Positions 59,196 through 64,000 of a DNA stretch of 64,000 bases are shown here, one piece after another. Source of the stretch: Amoebidium appalachense (taxonomy: Eukaryota > Ichthyosporea); NCBI GenBank assembly GCA_963693365.1, contig CAVNZM010000013.1, positions 868,001 to 932,000 on the forward strand, in the 5' to 3' direction. Numbering within the stretch: position 1 is the stretch's first letter; every line of letters begins with the position of its first letter. The notes under the pieces were generated by a model. The model saw only the letters and a program-made list of their open reading frames with translations. It was not told where the DNA came from and did not search any database. The position numbers and the translations under genes were made by a program.

Positions 59196-60095
59196 ACAGA
59201 CACATACCACCACCACCACCACCACCACCACCACACTGGGCCACCAGTGGCCACCACCATCCGATGATCACCACCACCATGCGCATCGTATTACCACATA
59301 TCCGATCTGTTCTATTGAAAATACCGTGCTAGCTAGCACTTATCCACTATAATTATTACTAACTTCAACAACGTTTACATAGTCGCCTTTTCCTGCACAT
59401 GCCTCTCATATGACTGATGGCGCGTGCGTGGACTAAGCTCAGTTAGGTAGCATGCTTATGGCATCCAGTAAGCCTTCGCGGCACCCCGTCGCTCGCCGCA
59501 CCAACGCACACAGAAAATCTTACGGGAGTCGGACCGAGACTCGAAAGCCGTGACAGGCGGCCTGCGGGCCTAATATTTGGTGTGTAGGTTTGTACACAGA
59601 CCAAGGAATATTATTGAAAACAAGGTACAAGCTTGCGTATTTGAGCGCGAATATTCCTACTTTTCTTGTGTGTGTTTCAATATTAGCCAAACGGCCCAAT
59701 CTGAGTCCGTGTGCCCCCGCAAGCGGCAAGCCCGCAAGCGCGGCAGGAAGTGTAGTGTTGGCATCTGTAAGGAATGTAGATCTCGACTTAAACACTGTTT
59801 TGATTGGTATTTGAAATTTGAATTTGGATTCGAAATCAGATGGAAAAATCCAATCATACGCTCTAGCCGCACAAATCTCTTAAACCAATCAGATAAAGCA
59901 GAAACATTTTGATGGACTAATCACCAACGGGTACGAATGGGTATATAAACCACGGTGAGTATGCAGATCATCATTCAGTCCCACAGACAGTCACCTCAAG
60001 CTCAACAGCAAACCGACTTTTGTTCTGACAATTGACTAGCGAAGAACACAGTGTAGCTTAGTAGCAACTTGTATACGCGCACATATTCTTTCAAA
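58336..60095. promoter_or_regulatory. Mirrored bidirectional promoter region of the Cys-rich pair
   Basis: Both genes are transcribed outward from here. Each side has a TATA-like TATATAA (58464-58472 minus, 59942-59948 plus) and an upstream block shared in inverted orientation. GGAATGTAGATCTCGAC and CTGTTTTGATTGG appear at 59771-59806 and, inverted, at 58621-58656; further shared blocks are GCTCTAGCCG and GAAACATTTTGATGGAC. Several CCAATC/GATTGG boxes are in the shared part. The middle (about 58770-59740) is not mirrored and carries C tracts, (CA)n and (CCA)n at 59040-59235. Confidence 0.75.
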
Positions 60096-61742
60096 ATGGT
60101 ACACATCGCCGCCTCCTCCAGCCTTCTGGCTGCGGCCGCGGCTTCTGCGGTAGCTGTTGCCGTGCGCCAGGCGCCCGACATGTCCACCGTGCCGGTCGCA
60201 CTTGCAGCTGCCCCCTTGCACATGGCCGACACCCAAGCGCCTGTCCGGACGGTGCAGGGGGTAGCCACACCCGATGTACAGCCCCTCCTCGGTGCTGCGC
60301 CCGTGGCTGCAGTGCCTGTGCGTGCCCCGGTAGCGGTCGTGCCAGTGAGCAGTTGGAACAGCGTGTTCGTGCCCCTGCGTGGCGTGAACTGCCCTGTCGG
60401 CTATGCACGCTGGCAAAGGGCATGCCGAAGGACCCCCCGCTGCCCCCGTGGAAAGGTGTGGAAGAGCTGGTCGGAGGGTTGCTGCAAGCCCACAAACACC
60501 ACTTGCCCCCCCGGTCAGTACTGGGACGCCACCTATGGCCGCTGCTGCGATATCAACAAGCCAAACCCCACACTCTCCCCCATCTGCCCACCCGGTCAGT
60601 TCTGGGATGCCAAATACCAGCAATGCTGTGATATCAAGACAACCACATCCTCCATCCTCACACCCACCCCTGATCCCATCTGCCCCCCCGGCCAGTTCTG
60701 GGACGCCAAATACAACCGTTGCTGTGACATCAAAACCACGACTATCACTACGCCCACGTTTACCCCGGCTCCGGTTTGCCCCCCAGGACAGCATTGGGAT
60801 GCTAAGTATAGCCAATGCTGCATCATCAAGACCACCACCACCACCACCCCCGCACCTACCCCCGATCCCATCTGCCCCCCCGGCCAGTATTGGGATGTCA
60901 AGTACAACCAGTGTTGCAACATCAAAACCACTTCGTCTTCGTCTTCGTCTTCGTCTTCTCGCCCCACACCCACTCCCGCACCCGCCTGTCCTCCCGGTCA
61001 GTTTTGGGACGAGAAGTATCAGCAATGCTGCAACATCAAGACAACCACTACCGCCACCACCCCCACGTTCACCCCGGCACCTGTGTGCCCCCCGGGCCAG
61101 TATTGGGATGCTAAGTACAACCAGTGTTGCAACATCAAAACAACAGCCACCACCACCCCAACATTCACCCCCGCACCCATCCCTGATCCCATCTGCCCTC
61201 CCGGCCAGTTCTGGGACGCCAAGTACAACCGCTGCTGTGATATCAAAACCACGACCACCGCCACCACTACTCCCACGTTCACCCCTGCCCCGATTTGTCC
61301 CCCTGGCCAGTATTGGGATGCCAAGTACAACCAGTGTTGCAACATCAAAACCACTTCGTCCTCTCGCCCCACCCCAATGCCCGCGCCCGCGTGCCCCCCC
61401 GGCCAGTTCTGGGACGAGAAGTATCAGCAATGCTGTGACATTAAGACTCCCACGCCTACACCCGCGCCCGCTTGCCCCCCTGGTCAGTATTGGGACGCTA
61501 AGTACAACCAATGCTGCGAGATCAAGACTCCCACCCCGGCCCCCTCTTGCCCCCCGGGCCAATATTGGGACGCTAAGTACAATCAGTGTTGTGAGATCAA
61601 GACTGGTGGCCCAGCCGCAGCCCCTAAGGCCATTGCTGCCCCGGCACCTGCCCCCGTCCCAGTGATTATGGCCCCTCTCAGCGCCGCAGAGGCCGACATG
61701 GATTTCGTGAGCGGGGCGGATGAAATTGTGGTTGACATGTAA
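60096..61742 (+). CDS. Secreted-type Cys-rich repeat protein, 12 modules (copy B)
   Basis: Paralog of the minus-strand frame at 56767-58335, same architecture, 548 aa. The likely start is the ATG at 60096 (MVHIAASS, identical to the paralog); an in-frame upstream ATG at 60069 has no counterpart. A signal-peptide-like leader, Ala/Pro-rich spacer, divergent module CPRGKVWKSWSEGCC, 12 modules of CPPGQxWDxKYxxCC, and a tail ending DEIVVDM. It differs by a longer spacer and a Ser run from four GTCTTC-type hexanucleotides (about 60935-60960) between modules 5 and 6. One module has H for the aromatic residue (CPPGQHWDAKYSQCC). The function is unknown; the high Cys, Pro and Thr content and leader point to the cell surface or wall. 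No intron. Confidence 0.9.
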   Translation: MVHIAASSSLLAAAAASAVAVAVRQAPDMSTVPVALAAAPLHMADTQAPVRTVQGVATPDVQPLLGAAPVAAVPVRAPVAVVPVSSWNSVFVPLRGVNCPVGYARWQRACRRTPRCPRGKVWKSWSEGCCKPTNTTCPPGQYWDATYGRCCDINKPNPTLSPICPPGQFWDAKYQQCCDIKTTTSSILTPTPDPICPPGQFWDAKYNRCCDIKTTTITTPTFTPAPVCPPGQHWDAKYSQCCIIKTTTTTTPAPTPDPICPPGQYWDVKYNQCCNIKTTSSSSSSSSSRPTPTPAPACPPGQFWDEKYQQCCNIKTTTTATTPTFTPAPVCPPGQYWDAKYNQCCNIKTTATTTPTFTPAPIPDPICPPGQFWDAKYNRCCDIKTTTTATTTPTFTPAPICPPGQYWDAKYNQCCNIKTTSSSRPTPMPAPACPPGQFWDEKYQQCCDIKTPTPTPAPACPPGQYWDAKYNQCCEIKTPTPAPSCPPGQYWDAKYNQCCEIKTGGPAAAPKAIAAPAPAPVPVIMAPLSAAEADMDFVSGADEIVVDM

Positions 61743-62874
<1,132 letters not shown>

Positions 62875-63203
62875 GGCGAAGAGGCTGTGAGGAGAGACGT
62901 GTGGCCCTAACAATCGTAACAACTTATCGTTACACGAACTGTAATATCGGGAAAAAACATCCCACGGAATCGGGCAAGTAGCACACCGGAAAGGAAAACC
63001 ATCAATCATGTTTTTTCGCCCAATAGGCTAAAGGCTCTCGCCGCTGGTTCATGCCGCTTCCCACAGGCTCTTGGGTGCCCGTTCGCGCGGACCTGCCATA
63101 TATGGTACCTGCCAAATAAGGCTATACGCTGCAGCAGCGGGTGCAGTGGATGAGGGGGGCAAAGATTTCAAGACCCTACTTTACAGTGTGCCCCCACAGA
63201 GGA
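62875..63203 (+). pseudogene. Degenerate copy of ECI2-like exon 1 and its upstream DNA
   Basis: Aligns without gaps through the coding part to 47478-47669 and more loosely to ~47290. It cannot work as the original does. The eighth codon, CAA in the intact gene, is TAA here (63029-63031), and the splice donor CAG-GTGAGT has become CAG-AGGAGT at ~63198. Codons after the stop remain in frame to the end ([20 protein letters not shown] is recognisable). No later exon is visible in the remaining 800 bp, though exon 2 of the intact gene lies 1.3 kb downstream, so exons beyond the window cannot be excluded. Confidence 0.88.
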
Positions 63204-64000
63204 GTGACAGATATGTGCACGTGGGTGTGCACCTCATTCTGAGGGGTTGAATGTATGGGGAGTAAACAAGGTTTGGAGGGGGGGGGGGGGGGGGGGGGGA
63301 GAGGGGGGGGGGGGGGGGGGGGGGGGAAGGAGTGATAGAGATCGGAGAAGGGAGGCAAGGAGAAGAACGTGGGGGCAAGGGCTCGATAGACTGAGGAAAG
63401 GCCAGGGGCAGGGGGCGGGGAGGGGGTTACGGGTGGGAGGGAGGCCAGGGTTAGATGCAAGGAAGTGGGGGCCGGCCCGGGGTGGGGAGAGGGGGGGTGA
63501 GGGGGGGTAAGGATTTCATAGTGTACCTCGAGTTAGTTAATAATGTGCCTTGTTGAGTACCAGTGAAATTTTTAAAGGGCAACCCCTTGCTGGCCTCTCA
63601 AGCATGTGGGCTTTGGCCCAGTGCACTGGAAAGCGCTGCCGTACGCCGAGTTGGTACAAGGCATTGGGTCTGAGATGTTCAACATTCTCAAATAGTATGC
63701 CCGGAATTCGCACTAATTAGCACAGACACGAGCAAGGAGAGCATTTTCAATGAAGAAATGCAGAATAAATCTTACGGCCCAGGGAAAAAAGTACACATAC
63801 ACACTCATTTCAAAATGGCATATCTGGAACTGTGCTACTAACACACTACTACTATTAACAGATTGTTTCGAAACCGACGCCACTCAGTGGTTCAGGAAAG
63901 TCAGACCTCACATTAAAACTCCTACCTGTCCGGTACCTTAAAGCGCAACCATCTATCATTTGTACACGTCACAAGTTCAGTGAGGCAAATAGAGAGGGAC
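63204..64000. other. Unassigned right end
   Basis: G tracts at 63279-63327 and G-rich DNA to ~63510, then unique sequence. TTTGGCCCAGTGCACTGGAA-AGCGCTGCCGTACG near 63612-63645 resembles the A-box half of a tRNA-derived repeat but has no clear B-box. No gene recognised. Confidence 0.45.

Overview
This is nuclear DNA of an intron-dense eukaryote. Four conserved multi-exon genes and two single-exon paralogs are scattered through a sea of (GT)n/(CA)n microsatellites and long G or C homopolymers. Many exons are only 30-130 nt. Every exon chain below was built by hand, requiring splice-site dinucleotides, matching codon phase and family similarity together. One intron looks like a U12-type AT-AC intron, so the organism probably has a minor spliceosome. 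The close match of several proteins to animal orthologs would fit an animal or a unicellular relative of animals, but I cannot name the organism.

Layout. 1524-17758 (-): organellar-type glutamyl-tRNA synthetase (EARS2-like), at least 18 exons, one small internal exon not located. 18546-18920 (+): broken BTB/T1 (KCTD-like) sequence. 20226-34183 (-): CLASRP/SWAP2-type SR-related splicing regulator, 16 exons plus one possible microexon. 37369-44572 (-): CtIP/Sae2-type DNA-end-resection factor (RBBP8-like), 9 exons. 47478-52547 (+): enoyl-CoA delta isomerase (ECI2-like), 5 exons. 56767-58335 (-) and 60096-61742 (+): a head-to-head inverted pair of intronless, secreted-looking proteins, each with 12 modules of the form CPPGQ-x-W-D-x-K-Y-x-x-C-C. 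Their promoters are mirrored too. 62875-63203 (+): degenerate copy of the ECI2-like first exon and its upstream DNA.

The four conserved genes (mitochondrial translation, splicing, DNA repair, fatty-acid oxidation) do not form a pathway; they are ordinary housekeeping neighbours. The unusual parts are the Cys-rich pair, the AT-AC intron, splice sites embedded in microsatellites, a coding G tract whose length breaks the frame, exon-derived tandem repeats inside introns, and two dispersed repeat families, one always abutting poly-G. Several hundred open frames made only of Cys-Val, Thr-His, Gly or Pro repeats are microsatellite artefacts and are not annotated.
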